In this document: piece by piece, positions 36,055 through 44,331 of the stretch
Layout: every line of letters starts with the position of its first letter
How positions within the stretch are numbered: the stretch's first letter is position 1
Origin: Clostridium sp. C2-6-12
GTDB taxonomy: Bacteria > Bacillota > Clostridia > Clostridiales > Clostridiaceae
Direction of reading: 5' to 3'
Assembly: GCF_009928485.1 (NCBI RefSeq)
Contig: NZ_JAABNP010000013.1
Span: forward strand, 1-64,000
Length of the DNA stretch: 64,000 nucleotides
Notes under the pieces: model-generated
Told to the model about the DNA's origin: nothing
The model's input: only the letters and a program-made list of their open reading frames with translations
Databases searched by the model: none
Program-made: the position numbers and the translations under genes

Positions 36055-36558
36055 TCAATCATCATATTTACCAGCAAAAACCGCACCATTCATTTTCAAA
36101 TAAGACTTTTCATGAGCTAACGCTTCTTGATGATATTTTGAATTGGTATAATTTTTATAATAATATTCTTTTAGTAATTTTAGGTCATTTCTATACTTTT
36201 CCACTTCCATTGCACACACTCTAGTCCATAAAAGTCTATCTATTGATACAATTAGAATATTCTCTTTCTCAATAGCATCTTTTTTGAAAAAATCATAATC
36301 TAGGTGTGCAATACTTCTCCATATTTCAAATTTTCCTATTACCATTCCCAAATCTCCATACAAATCTTTTCTATTATCGGGGTATTTTTCTGCTAGAATT
36401 TGATAATCATCATCCGTTATTATCAAATCTATATCTGCACCTGCTTTTCGCATTTCATAAAACTCCATAGCCATCCCCCCAATAAGAATAGGCTTTTTCG
36501 TAAATGATAAATTACTGGATACCAACATATCTGTAACATGATTAACAACATTATTCAT
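36055..36558 (-). CDS. Nucleotidyltransferase-superfamily protein
   Basis: 167 residues. ILIGGMAMEFYEMRKAGADIDL has the GG and D-x-D pattern of a pol-beta-type nucleotidyltransferase (Asp in ADIDLII). It resembles AbiEii/MNT-like or lincosamide-transferase-like stand-alone domains; no partner HEPN gene is next to it. The start is the ATG at 36558 (MNNVVNH) with AGGAG eight bases upstream. Substrate unknown. Confidence 0.7.
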   Translation of the reverse strand: MNNVVNHVTDMLVSSNLSFTKKPILIGGMAMEFYEMRKAGADIDLIITDDDYQILAEKYPDNRKDLYGDLGMVIGKFEIWRSIAHLDYDFFKKDAIEKENILIVSIDRLLWTRVCAMEVEKYRNDLKLLKEYYYKNYTNSKYHQEALAHEKSYLKMNGAVFAGKYDD

Positions 36559-36629
36559 TACAACCACTCCTACTAAAATATTACTTCCATCAACTCTATA
36601 TCACCAAATAAACTTAATCATTATCCCAA

Positions 36630-37043
36630 TTAAACTGTATATTTAACATATGCAATTCCATCATATGTTTCAACCTTATCAAAACCACATACTTCATAAA
36701 AATGCATGGTTTTAAGTGTTTTATCTGTTATTAAAACTATTTGTCTTACATCTTCATACTCATTCATAAATTCACCTATAAGCTGACGTCCAATTCCTTT
36801 ACTTTGATATATCTCATCTACCAAAATATCTTGAATGTACATAATAGTTTCAGAATCGCCAACAGCTCTTAGCACTCCAACAAGTTTATAATTATCCCAG
36901 GCTGAAACAATAACACTAGAGTTTATAAATGCACGTTCCAATTTTTTCGCATCTTGAGTATAAATATGCCATCCAATATTGTTGTATAATTGTATTAGCT
37001 CTTCAACTTTAGGAACTACATTAATCTTATATGTTATTTTCAT
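36630..37043 (-). CDS. GNAT-family N-acetyltransferase
   Basis: 137 residues. Motif A ILVDEIYQSKGIGRQLIGEF, then FYEVCGFDKVETYDG. The short form with ITYKINVVPKVEELIQLYNN at the N terminus and a Trp in VGWHIYTQDA-like position groups with the aminoglycoside/YhbS-like small GNATs. RBS GAGGAG. Substrate unknown. Confidence 0.88.
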   Translation of the reverse strand: MKITYKINVVPKVEELIQLYNNIGWHIYTQDAKKLERAFINSSVIVSAWDNYKLVGVLRAVGDSETIMYIQDILVDEIYQSKGIGRQLIGEFMNEYEDVRQIVLITDKTLKTMHFYEVCGFDKVETYDGIAYVKYTV

Positions 37044-37162
37044 TTTCTTATTCTCCTCTCAGTAATAATAAATGATTAGAGAGAATTTCTTAATTTGATC
37101 ATTTTTGTACCTCCTCAAAAGTTATAACTTTTCTTTTAATCATATTACAGGATATTATATCT

Positions 37163-37708
37163 TTACAAATTAATATCACAATCTATTAATCTAGGTGCTC
37201 TAATATCATGCTGTGCTAAAATCGGATTATCAACTGGATACTTTATTCCTATAGTTGAATCATTCCAAGCTACTTGACGTGAATACCTTGAATCAAAATA
37301 GTTATCTATTCTCATAACCACTTTTGTTTTATCTTCTAATGATAGGAAAGCATGTCCAAAACCTTTAGGAATAAAAATCTGTCTGCGATTTTCCGTGCTT
37401 AATTTTACTGATGTCCACTTCAAATAGGTTGGAGATTCTTTGCGCAAATCAACAGCATAATCTATTCCACTTCCTTCAATGCAATATAACAGTTTAGCCT
37501 GTGACATGGGATTATTTTGAAAATGGATGCCATATAAAGTTCCAGCTTTTAAAGGACAATATATATTTTCTTCAATATATTTAAAATCAATTCCAAATTT
37601 CATAAGTTCCTTTTGAGAAAAAGTTGAATACTTGGGGCCGCGACTATCTTCTCCTTCTTCATATTCAAATATCAAAACACCTTTTAAATCCGTATTAGTA
37701 ACCTTCAT
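37163..37708 (-). CDS. dTDP-4-dehydrorhamnose 3,5-epimerase-like protein (RmlC family)
   Basis: 181-residue cupin of the RmlC type. Conserved blocks are LYGIHFQNNPMSQAKLL (catalytic His of HFQ), GSGIDYAVDLRKESPTYLKW, and IFIPKGFGHAFLSL. It lacks the neighbouring rmlA/B/D genes, so it probably serves another nucleotide-sugar pathway or is an orphan paralogue. RBS GGAGAG. Confidence 0.88.
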   Translation of the reverse strand: MKVTNTDLKGVLIFEYEEGEDSRGPKYSTFSQKELMKFGIDFKYIEENIYCPLKAGTLYGIHFQNNPMSQAKLLYCIEGSGIDYAVDLRKESPTYLKWTSVKLSTENRRQIFIPKGFGHAFLSLEDKTKVVMRIDNYFDSRYSRQVAWNDSTIGIKYPVDNPILAQHDIRAPRLIDCDINL

Positions 37709-37789
37709 ACTTTATCTCTCCTGCATAAATATTGATACTACTTCTAAATTTATTAATTATCACAGTATTGATAATATCATCCCTATTCT

Positions 37790-38419
37790 TTAATAATCAA
37801 AAGTATTCTCTTTCACATTGGGTAACAAACTGTAAATTGATTTTCCTATCTTTTCTTCAAAATACTTTTTAATCTCAAATGTTGATTTCCATCGTGGGAT
37901 TGTATATTCATTAATACCTCCTCTTAATGCAATGTCTACAATTCTTTTCTCGATTAATACAAACCCACTTGGCAATGATAAATAATCACATAATTTTATT
38001 AATTTATCATAATCTGTTTCCTCCGTATTAGATAAATAATTTTTTACATAATTTAATTCTTCAAGAGTACCATCCCATTTTCCTACAATAACGACCTCAT
38101 TATTATATCTAAATGCTGTATGACTTAAACAAATTCTCCCTACCAAATCATAACCCTTACTAATTGCATATTTGTATCCATCTATTCCATGTCTCATAGC
38201 ATGTACACCTTCTCTTCTTCCTATATCATGCAGCATTCCTAAAATATATGCAACCTCAGGATTTAAATTGTCAGTTTGCTCTGCTATTAATTTTGCACCT
38301 TCTGCTACATTCATAGAATGCATTACCCAAGGTCCTGGATTTAAATCTTCCGCTTCTTTTAATAATAATTTTGCTTTTTCTAAAGAAGGTATTCTTTCCT
38401 TTATGTAACTATTTTCCAT
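37790..38419 (-). CDS. HD-domain phosphohydrolase
   Basis: 209 residues with metal ligands H in WVMHSMNVAEGAKL, HD in ILGMLHDIGRREG, and a distal Asp in KLCDYLSLPSG. Resembles stand-alone HD proteins acting on nucleotides. The ligand HTAF at ICLSHTAF fits the family. No fused domains. RBS is weak GAGGAG. Substrate unknown. Confidence 0.85.
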   Translation of the reverse strand: MENSYIKERIPSLEKAKLLLKEAEDLNPGPWVMHSMNVAEGAKLIAEQTDNLNPEVAYILGMLHDIGRREGVHAMRHGIDGYKYAISKGYDLVGRICLSHTAFRYNNEVVIVGKWDGTLEELNYVKNYLSNTEETDYDKLIKLCDYLSLPSGFVLIEKRIVDIALRGGINEYTIPRWKSTFEIKKYFEEKIGKSIYSLLPNVKENTFDY

Positions 38420-38491
38420 TATAAATCTCCTCGTTTTTAATATTAATATTATTTTTGAAATGAATATATCAAATTATTATTTTCTTAGTAT

Positions 38492-38905
38492 CTATAATTT
38501 TTTTGTAAAATAATAACGTTTGCCTTCCACTGGATATTCTTCGAGTACAAATTGTTCCTTATACCCATATTTCTTATAAAATTCTGGTGCCTGAAAGCTA
38601 AAAGTATCTAAAAATGCATACTTACATCCTCTCTTTTTAGCTGTGTCTTCAGCCATTTTTAATATCTGACTTCCAATATTTTGTCCCCTTAATTTCTCAC
38701 TTACCCATAAGTATTTTACAGTCATCCAATTGCCATGGGTATTTCCAATCAAGCCTGCAATCATATCCCCATTTTCATCCTGCATATAAACACCTAAATC
38801 TTTGGGATTTTTATCTTCTATTTTAGCTAAATTATATTCTAATAATCCACGAAAAATAGTTTCTTCATCTTGCTTTTTTATCTTATCTGTAATATTGAGC
38901 TTCAT
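38492..38905 (-). CDS. GNAT-family N-acetyltransferase
   Basis: 137 residues. Motif A LWVSEKLRGQNIGSQILKMA, then FYKKYGYKEQFVLEEYPVEG. The sequence AGLIGNTHGNWMTVKYLWV is typical of the small-molecule GNAT group annotated from clostridia. GGAG lies 13 bases upstream. Second of three adjacent acetyltransferase genes, all minus strand. Confidence 0.88.
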   Translation of the reverse strand: MKLNITDKIKKQDEETIFRGLLEYNLAKIEDKNPKDLGVYMQDENGDMIAGLIGNTHGNWMTVKYLWVSEKLRGQNIGSQILKMAEDTAKKRGCKYAFLDTFSFQAPEFYKKYGYKEQFVLEEYPVEGKRYYFTKKL

Positions 38906-38934
38906 ATTAATTCTGCTACTCCTTATCTTATAAA

Positions 38935-39348
38935 TTATATTAATATACTTTTAGTAAAAATTATTTCTAAAGGTTCATCATCTAATAATAAACTACCAGC
39001 ATCTTTATATCCTAGTTTTCTATAAAAATGCTGTGCTTGTTCATTAGCTAAGGTAGATGTCATGACCATTTCGTAGCCTGAACTTCTCATTTCATTTTCC
39101 CAAAACCCAACCAATTCCTTTCCAATTCCCTTGCTCCTATGTTTTTCATCTAGATACAACATATTCATAAAAGGCGTATTGTCCCAAAAATAATTGTATC
39201 TTAACCACCCAATAATCTCGTTATTATGATTTTTTGCTATAATTACTTCCTTTTCATTAAGTTTATTTTTTATTAATTGCTTTGAAACATGCCTATCATT
39301 ATTAAGTATAAATTCAAAGTCTAGCTCACTTGCATATTCAATTTTCAT
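38935..39348 (-). CDS. GNAT-family N-acetyltransferase
   Basis: 137 residues. Motif A LYLDEKHRSKGIGKELVGFW, then FYRKLGYKDAGSLLLDDEPL, a C-terminal pattern common in uncharacterised clostridial acetyltransferases. The GAGGAGG ribosome binding site is strong. 29 bp upstream of the next GNAT gene, so the pair is probably co-transcribed. Confidence 0.88.
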   Translation of the reverse strand: MKIEYASELDFEFILNNDRHVSKQLIKNKLNEKEVIIAKNHNNEIIGWLRYNYFWDNTPFMNMLYLDEKHRSKGIGKELVGFWENEMRSSGYEMVMTSTLANEQAQHFYRKLGYKDAGSLLLDDEPLEIIFTKSILI

Positions 39349-39375
39349 TATTAATGTCCTCCTCTAAAATTGATT

Positions 39376-39867
39376 CTATATTTCTAGTTTATATCTTAAG
39401 AGTATTTCTGAAGTACCATCTTCAAACTTAATAATATTATCTTGCTTAAAATTATGCTTTTCATAAAATTTTCTTGCATTATAGTTTTTTTCTAACACCC
39501 ATAGAAATATTTTATTAACACTTTGCTTTTTTGCATATTCAATACAATCCTTAATCAAAATGTTACCTATGCCTTGTCCTTGAAAAAAAGTCTCAACATA
39601 AAGTTCAAAAATTTCAATGCTGTTTTCTATATCTATATCGTCAATCCTTCTCCACCTAATCAACCCTTTTAAAATCCCATCGTCATAAACATATAAATCT
39701 TCTAATTGTGATTCCTTATCACGAAAATCCAATGCCAAATCTAAAACCTGCATTTCATTAAATGAAACCTTATCATTGTTAAATATTTCTCTGTAAGCAA
39801 TTCTTTTTGTAAAAATTAAAATTTCTGCTAGTCTAGATGCGTCTTTTACTTCTGCTTTTCTTATCAT
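39376..39867 (-). CDS. GNAT-family N-acetyltransferase
   Basis: 163 residues. N-terminal MIRKAEVKDASRLAEILIFT, motif A YVETFFQGQGIGNILIKDCI, and FYEKHNFKQD near the end. First of a run of three GNAT genes (gaps of 27 and 29 bp). RBS GAGAGG. Substrate unknown. Confidence 0.88.
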   Translation of the reverse strand: MIRKAEVKDASRLAEILIFTKRIAYREIFNNDKVSFNEMQVLDLALDFRDKESQLEDLYVYDDGILKGLIRWRRIDDIDIENSIEIFELYVETFFQGQGIGNILIKDCIEYAKKQSVNKIFLWVLEKNYNARKFYEKHNFKQDNIIKFEDGTSEILLRYKLEI

Positions 39868-39988
39868 AATAATCCTCTCAAAATTTATGTATTAAATACT
39901 AATTACATGTTAAATTAGTATTTAAGTATTATTCTTTTAGTTTCACAAATAACTCCTTGTCTAAATCTGTACAAAAATACGTACTCTT

Positions 39989-40804
39989 CTATAAATATAT
40001 TTTAGGTTCCTTTATAACTTTATTTTTCATTTTTAGAACTTTTGAAACTACAAATCTTGGAGTATAAACAATTTTTCTAGCATTTTTAGGACACCTTTTT
40101 ACGCAGCTGAAGCAACGAAGACATTGTACTTCCTTTATTTGTAGATTCTCCTTATTTATAGCACCGCAAGGGCATAATTTTACACATATATTACAATGAG
40201 TGCATAAGCTCATATCTACTATAGGAGTTTTCGTAAATAATCTTGCACTATTTTTAGGAACTATCTTGGCCATCAATGGTAATTTTCCTTGAGGTATTTT
40301 AATTAAAATATCATTTAAATCTTTTGTTCTCTTTATTTTTTCTGCTATGCTTTTTCCAAATTCTTCAGCCTTTTTTATATCATCATTATTGGGGCGGTTT
40401 TGGGCAATATGTATCTCATCTGTTGAAAATGAATGTTCACCTATAAAAGAGCTTGCTGCAACCACCTTAAAGCCTGAATTTTTTGCTATGAAATCAAGTT
40501 GGTTTAAAACTATACCATCACCAATATTTCCATAAACACCAACAAGTACAATTGGTTTTCCATTACCTTTTAAATTAGTTAAAACTTCATATATTATTTC
40601 AGGAATTTTTTCTTCATAAACAGGCACACCAATTAATACCATGTCACTACTAATTGAAGGAATACTTGTATTTCTTACTTCAGGAAAAGTCAAATTAATT
40701 ATTTGATTATTCTCAATCTCCATTCCTCTTATAATTGAATTAATGATTTTTTTAGTTGTACCTGTTGGTGAAAAATATATTGATGTTATCGACTCAATTA
40801 ACAT
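39989..40804 (-). CDS. EFR1-type flavodoxin/ferredoxin protein
   Basis: 271 residues. The N-terminal flavodoxin-like domain (SITSIYFSPTGTTKKIINSI; GVPVYEEKIPE; VLVGVYGN) is followed by a C-terminal 2[4Fe-4S] ferredoxin with CTHCNICVKLCPCGAI and CLRCFSCVKRCPKNAR. This EFR1 layout is common in anaerobes and probably shuttles electrons. The start is the ATG at 40804, six bases after CGGAGG; the ATG at 40810 abuts that site. Its redox partner is unknown. Confidence 0.88.
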   Translation of the reverse strand: MLIESITSIYFSPTGTTKKIINSIIRGMEIENNQIINLTFPEVRNTSIPSISSDMVLIGVPVYEEKIPEIIYEVLTNLKGNGKPIVLVGVYGNIGDGIVLNQLDFIAKNSGFKVVAASSFIGEHSFSTDEIHIAQNRPNNDDIKKAEEFGKSIAEKIKRTKDLNDILIKIPQGKLPLMAKIVPKNSARLFTKTPIVDMSLCTHCNICVKLCPCGAINKENLQIKEVQCLRCFSCVKRCPKNARKIVYTPRFVVSKVLKMKNKVIKEPKIYL

Positions 40805-40825
40805 ACTCATCCTCCGTTTTTTATT

Positions 40826-40970
40826 TTATTTCAATATTTTAGAAGTTGGTGTGCTTTGATGAAAAAGCATTTTCCACATTCCATCATAGTTTTTCCATAT
40901 ATAACTACGAAGTATTAATTTTTTCCTTATCAATAATATTAATCTCTTAATACTATGATCAACTACACTT
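40826..40970 (-). pseudogene. Remnant of a DUF4440/SnoaL-like gene
   Basis: Just beyond the stop of the Nei-like gene, the minus strand encodes RSYIWKNYDGMWKMLFHQST and ends PTSKILK. This resembles the C-terminal strand pair of DUF4440 proteins (W-x-W-x-FHQGTP). An upstream piece (INIIDKEKINTS) is in another frame. No start or N-terminal half survives, so this looks like a 3' fragment left by deletion. Confidence 0.4.
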
Positions 40971-40971
40971 A

Positions 40972-41796
40972 TTACTTGATTAATGGTTGACACGAAGGAC
41001 AATAATAAACAGCTCCGCCCAAATAAGCTTCCTTTACAATTTGACTCCCGCACTTTGGACAGCCATCACCAACTGTATTCCTTGATAATAGTACTTTATA
41101 CCCACCATTATCTCCGAATATATCTTTTTCTGTATTACGTCCATGATTTTTAACCATATTCTCTAAAACTTCAATTATACTATTCAGCAACCTATCTTTT
41201 TCTTCTTTTCCAAATGTACTAATTTTTCGCTTAGGGTGAATACACGCTGTAAATAAAATATCCTGCAGCACTCCATTGCCAATGCCAGGAAATCTCTGTT
41301 CTGTTGCAATAAAAGCTTTTGCACTCAGATTTTGTTTAGCTTCAGTAAGAGTTTTCTCATAATAATTTGGAAACTCTGCTGAAAATATATCTACTGCACT
41401 CCTGCTCTTTATGTAATATTCATTATCATAATTCCCTTTATGAAGAATGATGCCTCCATACATAGCTACTGTAAAAACTAATACTAATTCATCATCAAAT
41501 TCAATCAAAAGTTGATATCCTTTTAATGTTGTGCTGTTGTTCATAATTCGCGCATTTACACCATCATTAAAGCAAAGCTTATAACCATTACTAAATTCTA
41601 TTTCAACGTATATTCCAAACCCAGCTACAGATATAACCTCACTGTCTTTTATAGCAGCCTCATATTCAGTAGGATCACCATTATACCAGCAAAATTTATG
41701 CACTTTTGATGGTGGCAAAACTTTATTAATCTTTTTACCTACAATAGTTTTTTCTAATTGCCTAGCGATAGTCAAGACTTCAGGAAATTCTAACAT
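40972..41796 (-). CDS. Fpg/Nei-family DNA glycosylase-like protein lacking the N-terminal proline
   Basis: About 274 residues. N-terminal MLEFPEVLTIARQLEKTI aligns with MPELPEV of Fpg but Leu replaces the catalytic Pro; Glu3 is kept. The H2TH region includes FPGIGNGVLQDILF, and the C-terminal zinc finger is CPKCGSQ...YYCPSC. The start is the ATG at 41796 with AAAGGAG upstream; the frame before it (41823) covers that site. A Pro2-less endonuclease VIII-like group is annotated in clostridia. Without the proline the usual Schiff-base chemistry is not available, so the activity needs assay. Confidence 0.85.
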   Translation of the reverse strand: MLEFPEVLTIARQLEKTIVGKKINKVLPPSKVHKFCWYNGDPTEYEAAIKDSEVISVAGFGIYVEIEFSNGYKLCFNDGVNARIMNNSTTLKGYQLLIEFDDELVLVFTVAMYGGIILHKGNYDNEYYIKSRSAVDIFSAEFPNYYEKTLTEAKQNLSAKAFIATEQRFPGIGNGVLQDILFTACIHPKRKISTFGKEEKDRLLNSIIEVLENMVKNHGRNTEKDIFGDNGGYKVLLSRNTVGDGCPKCGSQIVKEAYLGGAVYYCPSCQPLIK

Positions 41797-42333
41797 AATT
41801 TTTTTCTCTCCTTTTGATATCATATTTTAAATAATAAACTCTTTACTAATTTTTTAGATGAAAAAACAAATCTGATTTCTTGTTATTTTCTAATTATAGC
41901 ATAATTTGTAAATATATCTTATTAAACTTTTAAACTGTTATTTATTTTTATATTTCTTTGTTTATATGGAATATTAAAATGAAACGGTCTTTATTGTAGG
42001 AAAGTTCTTATTGGGGGGTGCAGCCTTTTAAGGGGGCAAAAGTTCCGTGGTTGTGGCATAGCCACTCTTTTTATATGTGAAATGATCCGTGGTTGCAGTA
42101 TAGCTGCTCTTTTATAAGGTGAAATGATCCGTGGTTGCAGCATAGCTGCTCTTTTTTAAGGTGAAATGTTCCTTGGTTGCAGCATAGCTGCTCTTTTTTA
42201 AGGTGAAATGTTCCTTGGTTGCAGCATAGCTGCTCTTTTTTAAGGTGTGTATCTTTTTTCAAAACATGGGTACACTTAAGAGGTGATGTTAATTAATTAA
42301 TTATTTATATTGATGAGTAGGTGAATTAAAATT
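41797..42333. other. Divergent intergenic region with repeat array
   Basis: Separates the minus-strand Nei-like gene and plus-strand prenyltransferase. Nearly half is the tandem repeat array 41980-42244. No gene is credited here: the only open frame reads through the repeats. Confidence 0.6.
41980..42244 (+). repeat. Tandem array of the palindromic repeat (42-bp units)
   Basis: A full-length, diverged element (41980-42034) is followed by five 42-bp units at 42035, 42077, 42119, 42161 and 42203. Units 4 and 5 are identical and unit 3 differs at two positions; the first unit is the most diverged. Each carries the perfect dyad GCAGC-ATA-GCTGC (degenerate in units 1 and 2) then a T-run, so each could form a small terminator-like hairpin. 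The pattern indicates recent expansion by replication slippage of an interspersed element. The open frame on the minus strand of this array (period 14 codons) is a by-product. Confidence 0.9.
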
Positions 42334-42975
42334 ATGCGAATACCAAAACATATAGGTATAATTCCTGATGGTAACAGAAGATGGGCTTTGGCTAATGAAT
42401 TAACTAAGGATAAAGGATATAATCATGGAATAAATCCAGGGCTTGAGGTTTTTAAATTATGCCAAAAAGAAAATATTCAAGAAGTGACCTTTTATGGCTT
42501 TACAGTAGATAATACTAAGCGCCCAAAAGAACAAAAAGAGGCCTTTACAAAAGCTTGTATAAATTCTGTTATGCTTCTAACAAAAGAAAATTGCGAAATA
42601 TTAGTTTTGGGAAATACCGATTCCAATTGCTTTCCTAAAGAACTATTACCTTTTACTGAAAGAAAAAAATTTGGTTCTGGGGGAATTAAAGCAAATTTTT
42701 TAATTAATTACGGCTGGGAATGGGACTTAAATTTAATAAAGAATTGTAATTCTTCAAATAAACAAATTCAACCCTATTTACATTCAAAAGATATTTCTAG
42801 AATAGATTTAATAATAAGATGGGGAGGCCGAAGAAGGTTAAGCGGTTTATTACCCGTTCAATCAGTGTATTCTGATTTTTATATTTTGGATAATTACTGG
42901 CCTGATTTTAATGAAAAAGATTTTTATGAAGCATTAAACTGGTACAATGAGCAAGACGTAACTTTAGGTGGATAA
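42334..42975 (+). CDS. Divergent cis-prenyltransferase (UppS family)
   Basis: 213 residues, shorter than typical UppS (about 245). Conserved: HIGIIPDGNRRWA with catalytic Asp, FYGFTVDNTKRP in place of FSTENWKRP, and WPDF near the C terminus. Altered: RTGGEHRIS-type substrate block reads RWGGRRRLSG (Glu to Arg), and the metal-binding Glu in AYAE is Asp (VYSDF). RBS AGGTG. It stands alone with its own terminator, not near cdsA/dxr as housekeeping uppS usually is. It may make a different chain-length or terpenoid product. Confidence 0.82.
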   Translation: MRIPKHIGIIPDGNRRWALANELTKDKGYNHGINPGLEVFKLCQKENIQEVTFYGFTVDNTKRPKEQKEAFTKACINSVMLLTKENCEILVLGNTDSNCFPKELLPFTERKKFGSGGIKANFLINYGWEWDLNLIKNCNSSNKQIQPYLHSKDISRIDLIIRWGGRRRLSGLLPVQSVYSDFYILDNYWPDFNEKDFYEALNWYNEQDVTLGG

Positions 42976-42993
42976 AAAACGCATATAATATAG

Positions 42994-43048
42994 TAAAAAG
43001 GAGTTTATATGAAAAACATATCTTTCTCATAAACTCCTTTTTATACTT
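42994..43048 (+). terminator. Terminator of the prenyltransferase-like gene
   Basis: 15-bp arms TAAAAAGGAGTTTAT (42994-43008) and ATAAACTCCTTTTTA (43029-43043), about 20 nt after the stop. Confidence 0.8.
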
Positions 43049-43194
43049 AAAGGTTCATCATTCTATTTCTGATTTATCTTTACATCTACAAACTTTCTCA
43101 TGCATTAATTTCATAGACTTAAATAGATTTATACTTTAAAATAGAGTATATTATTATAATGTTAATTTACATTGCTTATTTAGGAGTGAAACTT

Positions 43195-43461
43195 ATGCTT
43201 AAAATTATTATAACTTATTTACTTATAATTAACTTTGTTGGATTTATTATTATGCTTATTGACAAGAAAAGAGCTGTTCACAAAGAATGGAGAATACCCG
43301 AAAATACTCTTATTGGTATTTCCATAGCAGGAGGCTCTATTGGGATGCTCTTTGGCATGTCTGCTTTTAGACACAAGACAAAGCATGTGAAATTTAAGTA
43401 TGGTGTGCCATTTATACTCTTTATTCAAATCGGATTAATTGTACTATATTTTAATTATTAA
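43195..43461 (+). CDS. DUF1294-family membrane protein
   Basis: 88 residues from ATG at 43195 (MLKIIITYLL), eight bases after AGGAG; the frame runs upstream to 43159. Three hydrophobic helices. The DUF1294 signature is DKKRAVHKEWRIPENTL, GGSIGMLFGM and FRHKTKHVKFKYGVPF. Function unknown; alone in the region. Confidence 0.85.
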   Translation: MLKIIITYLLIINFVGFIIMLIDKKRAVHKEWRIPENTLIGISIAGGSIGMLFGMSAFRHKTKHVKFKYGVPFILFIQIGLIVLYFNY

Positions 43462-43567
43462 ATAATCAGTGCTATATAGATATTGGAAACACCAATTAAT
43501 TGTTGTCCTCTCCTATTAATGTTTAATAACTCAGTTTAATCTAATCAACATCATTTATTAGAACAAT

Positions 43568-44173
43568 TTAAAGTTTTTCCAATATTTTATATTGATATTT
43601 ACTTAATAGTATTATTGAAAAAATTGATCCGATTAATGCACATGTCATATCCCATTGGGTATCCCACACATCTCCTTGAGTCCCCAAAAAGGCATCTGCT
43701 GCCTCCCCTGTAATCATTGCAACTGCAAATTCTATTAATTCATAGGAAGCGCTAATTGCAAGACAGATGGAGATTACAATAAAATTAGTCCATGCTTTGT
43801 TTTTTATCATTTTATTCCTAATGAATACTTCTCTAATAACAATTGCCGGTACAAATCCTTGCGCTAAATGCCCTACCCTATCATAATAATTTCTACTAAG
43901 GTGAAAAATATCTTTTAACCAATTAAACAACGGCATTTCTGCATAAGTATAATGTCCGCCGACTATTAATATAAGTGCATGGATCCATATAATCATATAA
44001 GTAAAACTTGTGAATTTAAATTTTTTATATGTAACTACTAATACTATTTCAGCTATAATAACTGGTAAAACCTCTAAAAACCATGTAAATAAGTCATGAC
44101 AATTAACTGCAGATAAAATCAAAATTATTGATATACTAATAATTAATATCTTGTTAAAAAACTCTTTTCTCAT
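43568..44173 (-). CDS. DUF2238/YjdF-family membrane protein
   Basis: 201 residues from ATG at 44173 (MRKEFFNKIL) with AGAGGG upstream. Six hydrophobic helices. Conserved DUF2238 blocks are GGHYTYAEMPLFNWLKD, DRVGHLAQGFVPAI, ELIEFAVAM, and FLGTQGDVWDTQWDM. Function unknown, inner membrane. Confidence 0.85.
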   Translation of the reverse strand: MRKEFFNKILIISISIILILSAVNCHDLFTWFLEVLPVIIAEIVLVVTYKKFKFTSFTYMIIWIHALILIVGGHYTYAEMPLFNWLKDIFHLSRNYYDRVGHLAQGFVPAIVIREVFIRNKMIKNKAWTNFIVISICLAISASYELIEFAVAMITGEAADAFLGTQGDVWDTQWDMTCALIGSIFSIILLSKYQYKILEKL

Positions 44174-44280
44174 TATTGTTCCCTCTGTATCATATTTCAT
44201 ATATATTTAATTCTTTTTATTTTATCCTTTGTTATTTATTATAAATTTTGTATACACTAAATTAATCAATATAAAACAAA

Positions 44281-44321
44281 TTAGACATGCTTATGAAATT
44301 ATTTAAACAAAGCATGTCTAA
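44281..44321 (-). terminator. Terminator of metA
   Basis: TTAGACATGCTT (44281-44292) and AAGCATGTCTAA (44310-44321), perfect 12 bp, beginning 11 nt past the metA stop; minus strand continues TTTGTTTTATATTG. Confidence 0.8.
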
Positions 44322-44331
44322 TTTAATGAAT

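Noticed and set aside
40971-41053. Extension of the DUF4440-like fragment into the Nei-like gene as a 75-codon frame
   Set aside because: The N-terminal part of that frame is an out-of-frame reading of the zinc-finger end of the Nei-like gene; only the 3' part resembles a protein family.
41980-42244. Possible CRISPR array
   Set aside because: Units are contiguous 42-bp repeats without unique spacers and no cas genes are near.
42071-42262. 63-codon minus-strand frame with a 14-residue repeat (HLKKEQLCCNQGTF)
   Set aside because: It is the translation of 42-bp tandem repeats, begins with TTG without a ribosome binding site, and exists only because the unit length is a multiple of three.
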